A DNA stretch of 64,000 nucleotides from Bin55 sp009840545 (lineage in GTDB: Bacteria; Pseudomonadota; Gammaproteobacteria; Pseudomonadales; Azotimanducaceae), in contig OZ242357.1 of the NCBI GenBank assembly GCA_965208815.1, positions 1,922,001 through 1,986,000 of the forward strand, in the 5' to 3' direction. The notes under the pieces are model-generated. The model did not search any database. It was not told the origin of the DNA and saw only the letters and a program-made list of their open reading frames with translations. Below, one piece after another: positions 43,690 through 53,315 of this stretch; within the stretch, counting starts at the first letter, position 1; every line of letters begins with the position of its first letter. The translations under genes were made by a program, and so were the position numbers.

Positions 43690-45096
43690 ATGGATATCCA
43701 CATATACGATTCCAAACATCGCCGTATGCGGCTCTTTCAGCCGATGGACCCCAACGAAGTGACCATCTATGTATGTGGGCCGACGGTCTACGATCAAGTC
43801 CACATCGGCAACGGATTAAGTGCGGTTGTGTTCGACGTGTTCGTACGATTCTTGCGTCTTGTCTACCCCAAGGTTTCCTATGTACGAAATATCACGGACA
43901 TTGACGACAAGATCATTAATGCGGCTCTCGACAACGATGAACCGTTTGATCAACTTGCAAAACGATTCACGCACGCATTCCATGAGGATGCCGCAGCACT
44001 ACACGTGCTTCCTCCTGACGTTGAACCCCGCCCGACATTGATCATTCCAAAGATAATTTCAATGATCGAACGCCTTGTAGACCGTGGACACGCGTACGTG
44101 GCGAGCGGACACGTTCTGTTCGATGTAGCTTCCTTTCCGGAATACGGAACGCTTTCAAACCGCACTCTTGAAGACATGATCGATGGAGCACGAGTCGAAG
44201 TCGCCCCTTACAAAAAAGACCCCAAGGACTTTGTCCTTTGGAAACCATCAAACGATGTCGCTGGATGGGATAGTCCGTGGGGCCTAGGACGACCCGGCTG
44301 GCACATTGAGTGCTCCGCAATGATTCACGAACATTTGGGATCGACCATCGATATACACGGAGCTGGTAGCGATCTGCTATTCCCGCACAATGAAAATGAA
44401 CTCGCACAAGGAAAGTGCGTTGAAGATGGTGCCAACTACGTCAATTATTGGATGCATAACGGAATGCTCAACATCAGTGGTCGCAAGATGTCGAAAAGTC
44501 TTGGCAATGTTCTGACGATCAAGGCTTTACGAGACAAGTACAGTGGAGAAGCAATTCGTTACGCTTTCTTGACGGGACACTATCGGCAGAGTCTAGTGTG
44601 GAACGAGCGACTTCTCGAACAGTCGGTGAGTAGTCTCGATAGTTTGTATCGAAGTCTTCGCTTAGTTAGTGAAACTACAGGTTCACCAGAACTGGCTTGC
44701 AATGTCTTTAAAGATGCTCCAAGAGAATCGCATTCTGCATTACTTATAGAGGCATTAGCCGACGATGTTCACACTCCACGGGCATTGGCTGAACTTCACA
44801 ACATTGCAAAGCAAATCCATCTCTCTGATGGCGATCAGGAACGCATTGACCTTAGAAACCAGCTACTTGCTGGCGGGTGGCTATTGGGTCTATTGAATAT
44901 GACCCCTAGCGAATACTTCCAAGCATCCGCACAGTTGAACGTTTCGGCCATTGAAGAGTTGGTTCTCCAACGTGATGAAGCTCGAAAAAATAGAGACTTT
45001 GAGCGAGCTGATGCAATTAGGGATGAACTCGCTGCAAATGGCATCCAAATTGAGGACACGCCAAACGGTACACGCTGGTCTAGCATTAGGAATTAG
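43690..45096 (+). CDS. cysS: Cysteinyl-tRNA synthetase
   Basis: Class I synthetase of 468 residues. The zinc-binding Cys29 is in CGPTVYD, next to the HIGH-like HIGN; Cys208 is in HIECSAM and His233 in FPHNENE, where Glu237 completes the site. KMSKSLGN starts at Lys266. The C-terminal DALR-like and anticodon domains are present. Length matches E. coli CysS (461). Start ATG 43690. Monocistronic by spacing. Confidence 0.97.
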   Translation: MDIHIYDSKHRRMRLFQPMDPNEVTIYVCGPTVYDQVHIGNGLSAVVFDVFVRFLRLVYPKVSYVRNITDIDDKIINAALDNDEPFDQLAKRFTHAFHEDAAALHVLPPDVEPRPTLIIPKIISMIERLVDRGHAYVASGHVLFDVASFPEYGTLSNRTLEDMIDGARVEVAPYKKDPKDFVLWKPSNDVAGWDSPWGLGRPGWHIECSAMIHEHLGSTIDIHGAGSDLLFPHNENELAQGKCVEDGANYVNYWMHNGMLNISGRKMSKSLGNVLTIKALRDKYSGEAIRYAFLTGHYRQSLVWNERLLEQSVSSLDSLYRSLRLVSETTGSPELACNVFKDAPRESHSALLIEALADDVHTPRALAELHNIAKQIHLSDGDQERIDLRNQLLAGGWLLGLLNMTPSEYFQASAQLNVSAIEELVLQRDEARKNRDFERADAIRDELAANGIQIEDTPNGTRWSSIRN

Positions 45097-45250
45097 TCAG
45101 ATTCGTAATGTGCAGTGCGTCTGTAGAGACCATAAACCAAGAAAACATGAACCGCAATCAACAATTTATGTCGATCTAGGGACTCGAAACGTACATACCT
45201 AGCCACTAATTTGCAATATCTCAAGAAGGCTCACAATTCAAGAAATCCCC

Positions 45251-46678
45251 ATGAACATGAACCTCGAGCAAGTCAAAAAGACCATCAGTACACATTGGAG
45301 CGACTATATCCTTGACACACTGAAGGAATACATAAAGATTCCAAACTTGTCGCCTCAATTCGATCCAGATTGGGAAGAGAATGGTCATATGCACAAAGCG
45401 GCTGCTTTGTTCGCTGATTCCGCTAGAACCTTTGAAATCGAGGAGCTCTCCTTGCGTATAGTCGAGCTTCCTTCGAGGACTCCATTGTTGTTTCTGGACG
45501 TCCCTGCTGCTAATGGAGGTGAAGGAAACGTTCTTCTGTACGGACACTTCGACAAACAACCAGAATTTGACGGTTGGCATCCAGGAAAGGGTCCTTGGAT
45601 CCCGGTCGTTGAGCACGGGAGACTATTCGGTCGGGGCGGGGGCGACGATGGCTACGCGATGTTCTCATGTCTATCGGCCATAGCGGCTATGCAGAGGGAA
45701 GGTAACGCACTCCCACGGTGTGTGATTCTCATAGAAGGTTCCGAAGAGAGCGGTAGTCCAGACCTTCCTCACTACATCGAGTTACTTGCCGACGAAATCG
45801 GAAAGCCCGATCTTGTGATTTGTCTTGATGCAGAGTGTGGCAATTACGACCAACTATGGCTAACTACATCGCTTCGAGGAATGTTGAGTGGAACTCTCAC
45901 AGTCGATGTCTTGACGGAGGGAGTTCACTCCGGTGGCGCTGGCGGAATAGTTCCGTCGAGCTTCAGGCTTCTTCGTTCTCTGTACGATCGTATTGAGCAA
46001 AACGAGACGGGAAGATTGCATGAAAGGCTCTACACGGAAATTCCTAGCTGGGCAAGAACTCAGAGCTCTGAAGTCGCAGAAACTCTTGGTTCCACAATCA
46101 TCGAGAGATACCCTTGGGCCAAGGACGCCGAACCAGTCGATGAACCGCTAGACGAACTCCTTATCGCCAATACGTGGCATCCCAGTCTCGCAACAGTCGG
46201 AATTGGAGGAGCTCCACTTCCTGATGTCGCAGGTAACACGCTTCGCCCACAAACTTCAACAAAAATGGTATTTCGCCTGCCTCCCAACGCGGACGCAAGT
46301 CAAGCTGCGGAGTTCGTTCAGAGAGAACTGGAACGTGATCCACCAATAGGAGCTTCCGTGCGATTCGAGTGCGATGCCGCGGAGTCAGGTTGGTATTCCA
46401 AACCTGTTGCTTCATGGCTTCATGAATCTTTGGATCGAGCCTCGAGGAACTTTTTCGGCCAACCCTATCGACGAATGGGTACCGGTGGCACAATTCCATT
46501 CATGAAAATGCTTGGCGACCGATTTCCCCAGTGCGAGTTTATGGTGACAGGAGTATTGGGACCGCACTCAAATGCGCACGGGCCAAATGAGTTTCTTGAC
46601 TTGAAAACCGCAGAACGTGTTACTTGTTGCGTCGCATCAGTGCTCAACGACGCCGCGACGAGACGTTTAGAGTCTTAG
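45251..46678 (+). CDS. M20 family metallopeptidase
   Basis: A 475-residue zinc peptidase of the M20/dipeptidase type. Motifs are LLYGHFDKQP (first metal ligand His and Asp nearby), GRGGGDDGYAMF with the catalytic Asp, and LIEGSEESGSPDLP with the acidic pair; a long dimerisation insert lies at about 190-320. It probably cleaves dipeptides or an N-acyl amino acid in the cytosol. The stop codon overlaps the convergent HNH gene by 4 bases. No linked transporter. Confidence 0.9.
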   Translation: MNMNLEQVKKTISTHWSDYILDTLKEYIKIPNLSPQFDPDWEENGHMHKAAALFADSARTFEIEELSLRIVELPSRTPLLFLDVPAANGGEGNVLLYGHFDKQPEFDGWHPGKGPWIPVVEHGRLFGRGGGDDGYAMFSCLSAIAAMQREGNALPRCVILIEGSEESGSPDLPHYIELLADEIGKPDLVICLDAECGNYDQLWLTTSLRGMLSGTLTVDVLTEGVHSGGAGGIVPSSFRLLRSLYDRIEQNETGRLHERLYTEIPSWARTQSSEVAETLGSTIIERYPWAKDAEPVDEPLDELLIANTWHPSLATVGIGGAPLPDVAGNTLRPQTSTKMVFRLPPNADASQAAEFVQRELERDPPIGASVRFECDAAESGWYSKPVASWLHESLDRASRNFFGQPYRRMGTGGTIPFMKMLGDRFPQCEFMVTGVLGPHSNAHGPNEFLDLKTAERVTCCVASVLNDAATRRLES

Positions 46679-47292
46679 GTATGACCGGAGAGAACGTTTT
46701 GTGATTCTCGCCGACGGCGACCGCTACTGAATTGGGCTTCCAAAAAAGACATCTGATCACCCAAGATTCTTCCTGAATTGGTAAGAGCCAAGTACTCGGG
46801 AAGGTTGGGCGTATACGGCAATGCCAGCAGCTCCCAATCGCAATCGTCAAGCAGTCTGTTGCCCTTTCGATGATTGCATCGCTTACACGCCGCTACAACG
46901 TTCTCCCAATTGTCGAGACCACCAAGCGATTTCGGAACCACGTGATCTCGCGTTAAGTTCGAGTCCGGTTGCTTAAAGCCACAGTACATGCAGATATTGT
47001 GGTCGCGAGCAAATAGTGCTCGATTGGTTAGCGGAGGTATAGCCTTGAAGTCAGTAAACACTTCCCCATCGCAAGCGATGATGCTGTTGACATCTACGAT
47101 TGTGCGTTTGCCGTCTAATCGAGAGTACCCTCCGCGAATACGCAGAACCGATTCACCCAGGGTCCAGCGCACGATTTCACGTGTGTAGAGACACACGGCT
47201 GTTTGCCACGTAATCCAACCAATGGGCTGGCCGGCAATATTCAAACGCAAAATGCGCGGAATACGTTTGAATTGATCAAGTGTCGCTAACAT
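46675..47292 (-). CDS. HNH endonuclease
   Basis: A 205-residue protein with an HNH domain in its middle: NICMYCGFKQPDSNLTRDHV, then LGGLDNWENVVAACKRCNHRK, where CxxC pairs and DH form the zinc and active sites. Homologues with the same N-terminal half (VDVNSIIACDGEVFTDFKAIPPL) are widespread in gammaproteobacteria and are not part of a restriction system there; the role is unknown. Convergent with the M20 gene, with stop codons sharing 4 bases. Confidence 0.88.
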   Translation of the reverse strand: MLATLDQFKRIPRILRLNIAGQPIGWITWQTAVCLYTREIVRWTLGESVLRIRGGYSRLDGKRTIVDVNSIIACDGEVFTDFKAIPPLTNRALFARDHNICMYCGFKQPDSNLTRDHVVPKSLGGLDNWENVVAACKRCNHRKGNRLLDDCDWELLALPYTPNLPEYLALTNSGRILGDQMSFLEAQFSSGRRRRESQNVLSGHT

Positions 47293-47427
47293 CAGACTGT
47301 TTTGAAATTGTGCTTGTTAGTTTATCGCTTGCAAAATCTCTACGCTTCAAATTGCTTTACTGAGCGCTCGTTGAGCAATCGCGAGAAACTTCGCAACCCC
47401 AAGTGGGAATACGACAAGTTTCCAACA

Positions 47428-48339
47428 TCAAGCCGCCTCGAAACTGCTTGCACGTACGTCTCTTTGAGTTGGTGCCGACTCAGACTCTGGTTCTCCTGCA
47501 ATTCTGACATGTCGCAACACTCGAGGTTCCGTGACATCGTATGGTCGCGCTCGATGCAAGACACATCGGTTGTCCCAAATTGCTAGATCTCCAACGTTCC
47601 ATTTGTGCTCATAAATTCTCGGTGGTTGACATGCGAAATCAAGCAGTTCAATCAGCAACTTCCGAGCCTCATCTTCGTCCATTCCCGGTATCGAATAGGC
47701 GTGTCGACCAATGTACAGAGACTTTCGTTTTGTCTCGGGATGAATCTTAACAAGTGGCCGTAAAGGCGCGCCTCGAGTGTGAAATCCGTATGACTCACCA
47801 GTCTTTCCAATGTGCCCAATCTTGGACTGCGAGTAGTAGAGTGAATGCAAGGCAGAAAGATCTTGTATTTTTCTCCTGGTGCTTTCGTCCAATGCTGCAT
47901 AGGCGGCGCGCATATCAGCCCAGCCAGTTCCGCCGCCGTCTTTTGGAACTTTCACAGCGGACAAACAAGAAGCTTTAGCGGACAGTGGCATATAGGAACT
48001 ATCTGTATGCCATCCTTCGTTGCCCCGAAGCAGGCTCTTGGAATACTTCGAACGCTCCATAACCTTACCTTCGTTCGAAGTATTTGATATGTAGACAGAC
48101 TTCCTCGTCTTCTTAGGATCGAGGTACTCGATGCGTCCAAACACTTGACCGAAGGCTTCCTGAGACTCAGCTGAAAGATGTTGGTCGGGAAAGATGAGCA
48201 CTCCAAACTCATGGAATGCTTCTCTGAGGGCTTGTGCTAGGGAATCCGATATTCGACTCAAGTCAACATTGGATATATATGCACCCAAAGTGGCGTCTGT
48301 ACGGGCTATTTTTATCGACACGAGGACATGGCTCCCCAA
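47428..48339 (-). CDS. TauD/TfdA-family Fe(II)/2-oxoglutarate dioxygenase
   Basis: A 303-residue non-haem iron dioxygenase. The iron ligands are His111 and Asp113 (GWHTDSSY) and His262 (NRCVLHRARPYD), and Arg in RVLRHVRIAG binds 2-oxoglutarate. The length and the loop DGGGTGWADM fit the TfdA/TauD group; the substrate (taurine, an aryloxyacetate or another acid) cannot be decided. TTG 48339 is the first start; GTG 48321 (MSIKIARTDATLGAY) is equally possible. Single gene. Confidence 0.9.
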   Translation of the reverse strand: MGSHVLVSIKIARTDATLGAYISNVDLSRISDSLAQALREAFHEFGVLIFPDQHLSAESQEAFGQVFGRIEYLDPKKTRKSVYISNTSNEGKVMERSKYSKSLLRGNEGWHTDSSYMPLSAKASCLSAVKVPKDGGGTGWADMRAAYAALDESTRRKIQDLSALHSLYYSQSKIGHIGKTGESYGFHTRGAPLRPLVKIHPETKRKSLYIGRHAYSIPGMDEDEARKLLIELLDFACQPPRIYEHKWNVGDLAIWDNRCVLHRARPYDVTEPRVLRHVRIAGEPESESAPTQRDVRASSFEAA

Positions 48340-48543
48340 CTAAGACGAACTAGTAGTGGACTCAAAAACGGTCATACCTTATCACAATCCCATTTACATG
48401 GTTCAGAGTCGCTGGATATTGGCGACACAAAGACTAACAATCCCCGTGCGGTGCAATCACCTAGAAATCTGAAGGTTCAAGGCTTCAAGCGCTCAAAAAA
48501 TGTTAATATCTAGGAGCAGACTTATCTCAACATGGATGTTCAC

Positions 48544-48548
48544 GAGGT
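48544..48548 (+). promoter_or_regulatory. Ribosome binding site setting the SPOR-lipoprotein start
   Basis: GAGGT lies 7 bases before ATG 48556, in preference to the ATG 24 bases further upstream (48532), and places the start directly before the lipoprotein signal. Confidence 0.6.
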
Positions 48549-48555
48549 AACACAA

Positions 48556-49293
48556 ATGAGAAAGCTTACGTGGCTCGTAGTAGCCTTGCTTGCCTTTTCA
48601 CTCTCTAGCTGCTCTCTTTTCCGGCATGTTCCTGTCAATCCGTCTCAAGCGTCAATGGGCGCAGACGGAGAATGGGAGTGTACGGGTTCGAGAGAAAACG
48701 GAGACTGGGATTGCCAAAAAATAGACGGTTCGGGCGACGATAACGCCAATTCGACGGTTGGTCCTCAAATCGCTCAAGTCGACACCTCTCGTTCAACGCA
48801 GGTTGCTGCGACAGGACCCGCGACTAATCCATCTTTACAGCCGTCGTCCGTTCGTGTTCATGGATATGATCCCGCGTCGGGCGTGAACATAAAGCAGACT
48901 TCCACACCTACAAATGCGGTAACACAGTCCGATACTGACGAGCCGGAGTACTTGTGGCTGTCATATAGACCTGAGACACCAACTCGTATCGAAGATCTTC
49001 CAGATAACTTCTATGCTGTGCAGCTAGCGGCGTTCAGTGACATGAAGAAAGCTAATAAGTACGCAGCTGACGCAACCTGGCTAATTGATCCGAGGGGCGT
49101 ACGCATCGTTTCAGGTGGGAAGGAATACTACGTCATTCTGCTAGGCATTTACGAGACTAGGACTCGGGCAGAACGTGCTGCGAACAACATTTCACAGCAT
49201 GTCGGTTCCGACAAGCCTTGGATTCGCTCGATGACTTCGCTCAAGCCAGCGATCCGCGCGGCCAGTAGCACGGGCAGCTCGGAAAGACTTTAG
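48556..49293 (+). CDS. Lipoprotein with C-terminal SPOR domain
   Basis: A 245-residue envelope protein. It begins with a lipoprotein signal (MRKLTWLVVALLAFSLSSC). Residues 25-145 are a low-complexity linker rich in Ser, Thr and Gln. The C-terminal 75 residues form a SPOR domain (FYAVQLAAFSDMKKANKYA, then YYVILLGIYETRTRAERA), which binds denuded septal peptidoglycan. A role at the division septum is likely. The upstream in-frame ATG at 48532 is rejected because of the ribosome site at 48544-48548. Followed by a perfect 11-bp hairpin. Confidence 0.85.
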   Translation: MRKLTWLVVALLAFSLSSCSLFRHVPVNPSQASMGADGEWECTGSRENGDWDCQKIDGSGDDNANSTVGPQIAQVDTSRSTQVAATGPATNPSLQPSSVRVHGYDPASGVNIKQTSTPTNAVTQSDTDEPEYLWLSYRPETPTRIEDLPDNFYAVQLAAFSDMKKANKYAADATWLIDPRGVRIVSGGKEYYVILLGIYETRTRAERAANNISQHVGSDKPWIRSMTSLKPAIRAASSTGSSERL

Positions 49294-49312
49294 AAAACAC
49301 CATTGCTTAAAC

Positions 49313-49341
49313 CTGGCTCACATGTGCAGTATGTGAGCCAG
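49313..49341. terminator. Hairpin between convergent genes
   Basis: CTGGCTCACAT (49313-49323) and ATGTGAGCCAG (49331-49341) form a perfect 11-bp stem with a 7-base loop, between the stops of the SPOR-lipoprotein and the GST genes. A bidirectional terminator is likely, though neither side has a strong T-run. Confidence 0.65.
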
Positions 49342-49372
49342 AAAAGCAAAAGGTCATTCAAACTCGGCTAGG

Positions 49373-49978
49373 CTAAATCCGAGCGAAGTTCAATGCGTCT
49401 CGTCCGAGACAGCGTGACGCCCAGTTCTGTAGGTGAGGGTATTGCGTCATGGGCACTTGGCCCATTTGTGCCCACATGAATACGCTCGCCACGTTGAGGT
49501 CGGCTACGCTGAATTCGTCTCCAAGCAAATAAGTTCTGTCAGCCAGCACAGAATTCAGTGCATTGAAAGGTCGGTCTAACGTTTCTAGCACGTTAGCCGC
49601 TTGTTCCTCGTCTATTTGAACGCCCATGATGCCGAGTTTGAACCTTAGATACTGCAGCAATTGTGCATCGACCGCCGTCATAACCCAAAACGACCACTGC
49701 CATGTAGTCGCTTCCTGCTCCAACGTTCTCGGAGCCAAGAAATCGTGCTTCTTTGCCAAATAGAGATTTATGGCCATGGATTCGCACAGTACGAATCCGT
49801 CGTCGTTGACCACTGGCACCTTGCCCATCGGATTCATTGAAAGGAGGAATTCTCGCTCTTCGTTTGTGGTAAAGACTCGACTGTCATGCGAGTACTCAAA
49901 GCCGATAGCTCGCCGAAGCTCTTCAGCCATCCAAAGAACACGAAACGTTCGGCTCTGAGCAAAGCCATAGATCTTCAT
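49373..49978 (-). CDS. Glutathione S-transferase family protein
   Basis: A 201-residue cytosolic protein. The thioredoxin-like N-terminal domain has SRTFRVLWMAEEL and NPMGKVPVVNDDGFVLCESMAINLYLA, where ES is the glutathione-binding pair; the catalytic residue is probably Ser9 or nearby. The helical C-terminal domain ends with FSVADLNVASVFMWA, the usual N-capping motif. The substrate is unknown. It heads toward a peroxiredoxin gene on the same strand, 44 bases away. Confidence 0.9.
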   Translation of the reverse strand: MKIYGFAQSRTFRVLWMAEELRRAIGFEYSHDSRVFTTNEEREFLLSMNPMGKVPVVNDDGFVLCESMAINLYLAKKHDFLAPRTLEQEATTWQWSFWVMTAVDAQLLQYLRFKLGIMGVQIDEEQAANVLETLDRPFNALNSVLADRTYLLGDEFSVADLNVASVFMWAQMGQVPMTQYPHLQNWASRCLGRDALNFARI

Positions 49979-50022
49979 TCCAACCCTACCTCTCTAGCCA
50001 TCGTCCAACCTCGAGCAAATCC

Positions 50023-50502
50023 TTAAAGGGAATCCAGAATTGATTCTGCTCTACTTACGGAAAAGTCTCCCGGTGCTTCAACTGCTAGAGTTGTCACCAC
50101 TCCATCGTCCACGACCATCGCGTAGCGCTGCGAACGCATTCCCATTCCGAATCCACTTCCATCCATTTCAAGTCCTAAGGCTTTGGAAAACTCACCGTTT
50201 CCGTCTCCCGCCATGACGATCGCATCAGCGTCACTTTCCTTGCCCCATGCATCCATGACAAAAGCATCATTGACCGCCACACAAACAATATCGGAGATTC
50301 CCTTCTCCTTGATTGCTTCACTGTTACGTACATAACCAGGAAGATGGTGCTCGGAACAGGTTGGCGTGAACGCGCCCGGGACCGCAAAAATCACAACCTT
50401 CTTTCCAGCTGTTAGTTCTTGAACTGATACTCTACTTGGTCGTCCGTCCTTCATTACATGCAAGGTCGCTTCAGGAAGACGATCGCCTTGTTGAATTGCC
50501 AT
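50023..50502 (-). CDS. Peroxiredoxin, Prx5/AHP type
   Basis: A 159-residue thiol peroxidase that reduces H2O2 or alkyl hydroperoxides. The catalytic motif is PGAFTPTCSEHHLPGYV, with peroxidatic Cys49 and Thr46. The segment GSGFGMGMRSQRYAMVVDDG is typical of the Prx5 group, whose reductant is usually glutathione/glutaredoxin. No second (resolving) Cys is evident in the mature part beyond Cys49 and one at about residue 73, so it may be 1-Cys. An upstream run of A, G and T before ATG contains a GGAGAA-type ribosome site. Confidence 0.92.
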   Translation of the reverse strand: MAIQQGDRLPEATLHVMKDGRPSRVSVQELTAGKKVVIFAVPGAFTPTCSEHHLPGYVRNSEAIKEKGISDIVCVAVNDAFVMDAWGKESDADAIVMAGDGNGEFSKALGLEMDGSGFGMGMRSQRYAMVVDDGVVTTLAVEAPGDFSVSRAESILDSL

Positions 50503-50657
50503 TTGTTTTCTCCTGTGGCTCTTGTTTTCCGGTGTCTGTTCGATTTATGGCGACACTAACACGTCGTCAGACACATCGTTAATGTCTCTGATTATGCAAA
50601 GCATCGACACGAGTGCCACCTATTAGCTTGCGGTTCCTCAATCACGCAGGCTTGTTT

Positions 50658-51737
50658 CTAGCCGGGTAGTTCGTGCTCTACACTGAGCTCTGCTGTAATC
50701 TTGCGAAACCACTCGATCACTTCTGGGTGATATGGAATCCCATTCGCTTTGCGATCGAGCTCTGCTTCGTGCTCCGGAACACCAGGGTAAATTACTCGTT
50801 CCTCACCAGGAGCGGGTCGGCAGTCCAAAATGGCACGTAGGTATTCATCCATGTCCGACTTGAAAGTGCTCAAGTCCGAAAACCTGCTGATGTCATAGGC
50901 CATGAAATAGTGACCTACTCCTTTTCTACGGAAAGGCCCACCTCCGGTTCCGAGCAGGATTCCACAAAGCACCTCGATCATCACTGCCAAGCCAAACCCT
51001 TTATGGGAACCAATTTCTCGTGTTCCACCGAGTGGGAGCATCATGAAATCCTGGGGAACTTGCGTTTCAGCCATTATTGGATCTCCGTCAGAATCGCTGA
51101 TCCAGCCAGGTAAGACGTTACCGCCTACTCTCTTCAATAGCTCAATTTTGTTGCCAGCTACGCTACTCATAGATGCATCGAAGATGAAAGGCACTTCTTG
51201 GTCGGTTGGCACGCCCACGCCCAGAGGATTGAGTCCAAGAAGACGCTCAGCTCCAAAAGTGGGCGCGACAAGAACTCCTCCTGCTGTCATGGAGATTCCA
51301 ACCATGTCGTTGTCCACGCCTATATGAGCGTAATAGGCCGAAGGCCCGTAGTGTCTGCCGTTGTACGCTGTTACGACCGCAACTCCGGTTTGGCGGGCTC
51401 TTTCGCAAGCAGCTTCCATCATCTCTCTGCTCTGAGCCAAACCGAGACCTCGATCGCAGTCATAGGAAATGGCTGCTACGTGATCAACAGTCCGACTTAG
51501 GTTTGGCCGAGGATTTATCTGTTGTGCGCGAAACCCTGCGACATAGGCTCGCATCATGTTCGACACTCCGTGGGAATCAATTCCTCGAATGTCCGCGTAA
51601 ATTAAGACATCGGTGGCTGCTCGAGCATCCTCATCAGGCATTCCTAGAGCAACAAATATTCCTTCTACCGCCGAACGCATTACCTTTTGGTCTACTCGAA
51701 CCGCTATCTCTTCAGGTACTAAGAATCGTTCAAGCAT
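50658..51737 (-). CDS. Ldh family oxidoreductase (malate/L-lactate dehydrogenase type)
   Basis: NAD(P)-dependent dehydrogenase of 359 residues, of the family that includes YlbC/AllD and sulfolactate dehydrogenases. Key segments are DIRGIDSHGVSNMMRAY near 60, the GRHYGPSAYYA run, PTDQEVPFIFDASMS, and GGTREIGSHKGFGLAVMIEVL. The open frame extends to 51869, but that would overlap the dehalogenase gene; I choose ATG 51737 because a GGGAG ribosome site precedes it and the protein then starts at the normal place. The 2-hydroxyacid substrate is not known. Confidence 0.9.
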   Translation of the reverse strand: MLERFLVPEEIAVRVDQKVMRSAVEGIFVALGMPDEDARAATDVLIYADIRGIDSHGVSNMMRAYVAGFRAQQINPRPNLSRTVDHVAAISYDCDRGLGLAQSREMMEAACERARQTGVAVVTAYNGRHYGPSAYYAHIGVDNDMVGISMTAGGVLVAPTFGAERLLGLNPLGVGVPTDQEVPFIFDASMSSVAGNKIELLKRVGGNVLPGWISDSDGDPIMAETQVPQDFMMLPLGGTREIGSHKGFGLAVMIEVLCGILLGTGGGPFRRKGVGHYFMAYDISRFSDLSTFKSDMDEYLRAILDCRPAPGEERVIYPGVPEHEAELDRKANGIPYHPEVIEWFRKITAELSVEHELPG

Positions 51738-51841
51738 CTTCGGTCTCCCTCTCCATTCGATTGCCTCTCCGCAGAACTTCCATTGACAGGAGCTCTTGTC
51801 GTATCCAGATTGATTGCCGTGCATTATCCATTGTTCATGGA

Positions 51842-52720
51842 TTAGGGCTCTGCCAGGTCCTCCAACCAATCAATGAGAGCAGCGGAAACTTCAAGGGGAG
51901 CGTCTTCTGGAACGAAGTGACCTGCTTGTACGGATACTTCCACTTGATTGGGCCAAGTACGACAGTAGTCTCGCTGTGGGCCAACTAGAATTGCGCCAGG
52001 CTTGGCATTGACGAACAACTTGGGTATCGGGCTATTAGATAGCCATTCCGAGTACTCGTCAACTAAGCTACAAACGTCTTCCGGCTCACCGTCGATCGGA
52101 ATCATTCGAGGCCAGGTTAACGTGGGTCTGCGATCTTCGCCCGCGTCCAGAAAAGGACGCCGATACTCATCCATATCCCTTTCGGAAATTGGATGGATTA
52201 GAGATCCGGGCAAAACACGTTCAACAAACAGATTTTTCTCTAAAACCATTGACTCTCCGGCGTCAGATCGAAAACCCTCAAACATGCGTCGTGAAAGGGC
52301 TGGCCACTCTTCCCAAGTCAATTGCCTCACAATCGCTTCCATGTAGCAGATTCCCTTTACAGATTCAGGATGTCTTCGACACCAATGAAATCCTAGAGCA
52401 GAACCCCAATCATGCACCACGAATACGGCATTTTCAAAGACGCCCAATTCCTCCAGTGCAGCATCGAAGAAATGAGAGTGTTCATGAAATGAATAGCTAG
52501 TCGGGCCAGATGCTTCGAGCTTGTCAGAATCTCCCATGCCGACAAGATCAAGTGCAATGCACCGTCCGTATTTCTGCAATCGCGGCATGACATTGCGCCA
52601 AACGTAGCTTGATGTCGGGTTTCCGTGCTGAAACACAATTGGATCACCGCTGCCCATCTCAACGTAAGCCAATTGCTCGCCCGCGACTTTGATAAATTTC
52701 TTGTCTATCGGCATGATCAT
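51842..52720 (-). CDS. Haloalkane dehalogenase (HLD-II/DhaA-like)
   Basis: Alpha/beta hydrolase of 292 residues that should hydrolyse haloalkanes to alcohols. The full catalytic set is present: nucleophile Asp104 with halide-binding Trp105 (VHDWGSALGFHW), second halide ligand Asn34 (HGNPTSSYVW), Glu128 (MEAI) and His268 (AGHFVPEDAP), in register with Asp106/Trp107/Asn41/Glu130/His272 of DhaA. This argues for a true dehalogenase rather than an esterase or epoxide hydrolase. It lies 104 bases upstream of the Ldh-family gene on the same strand. Confidence 0.92.
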   Translation of the reverse strand: MIMPIDKKFIKVAGEQLAYVEMGSGDPIVFQHGNPTSSYVWRNVMPRLQKYGRCIALDLVGMGDSDKLEASGPTSYSFHEHSHFFDAALEELGVFENAVFVVHDWGSALGFHWCRRHPESVKGICYMEAIVRQLTWEEWPALSRRMFEGFRSDAGESMVLEKNLFVERVLPGSLIHPISERDMDEYRRPFLDAGEDRRPTLTWPRMIPIDGEPEDVCSLVDEYSEWLSNSPIPKLFVNAKPGAILVGPQRDYCRTWPNQVEVSVQAGHFVPEDAPLEVSAALIDWLEDLAEP

Positions 52721-52958
52721 CCGACAAGTCTTGCTCTAATCAGAAATTACTGACAAAGTTGTCAGGCTTCCAACGAAATCAGACTCGCAATGAGCAGGCT
52801 AGAGTTCTGATTAGCCCAACAACGCTATTAGAGGGATTAACTATACTGCTGTTGGAGTACGTTAAAGCACGACTAATTGTAGGGGCGCAAACAAGACAAT
52901 CGGCAGGTTGCTCTTTCGTTCTGTTCTGTACAAGCGGTTTGAGACATAGAGAGAAAGA

Positions 52959-53315
52959 ATGACAGTCCTAAACTACGTGACTCTACAAGTGGGCGACATT
53001 CCAAGAGTACGTGACTGGTACGTCGAAGTCGTAGGATTGCGGGTGGAGCATGAAACTGCTGGACAGATCGCTGTATTAACTGGTGGAGGAGAGTGCCGAG
53101 TCTGCCTTGAGAACGGACCGCCAGTCTCGGAACCCAGCAGAATTGACCTGCTCTTTCAAGTCGACAGCGTCGATGCGACTTGGCGGCGACTAGTTGAACA
53201 GGGTGTCACGTTCTGGAGAGAACCAACCGACGAAGTGTATGGACAGCGCAACGCAATTCTGTTTGATCCCGTGGGACACAAGGTTGAGTTCTTCGAATCT
53301 ATCAATATCGGGTAA
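52959..53315 (+). CDS. VOC family (glyoxalase/dioxygenase-fold) protein
   Basis: A 118-residue two-module VOC protein. It starts MTVLNYVTLQVGDIPRVRDWY and ends VYGQRNAILFDPVGHKVEFFE. Unlike true glyoxalase I it lacks the His at the first metal position (the usual H5-like spot is Val/Thr), so the metal site is incomplete and the function unknown; it could be a binding or resistance protein. A GAGAGAAAG run precedes ATG 52959. Divergent from the dehalogenase gene. Confidence 0.82.
   Translation: MTVLNYVTLQVGDIPRVRDWYVEVVGLRVEHETAGQIAVLTGGGECRVCLENGPPVSEPSRIDLLFQVDSVDATWRRLVEQGVTFWREPTDEVYGQRNAILFDPVGHKVEFFESINIG

Noticed and set aside
43045..43803. A 252-codon minus-strand frame over the end of the M17 aminopeptidase gene
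   Set aside because: Antisense to two well-supported genes (aminopeptidase and cysS), with no domain seen.
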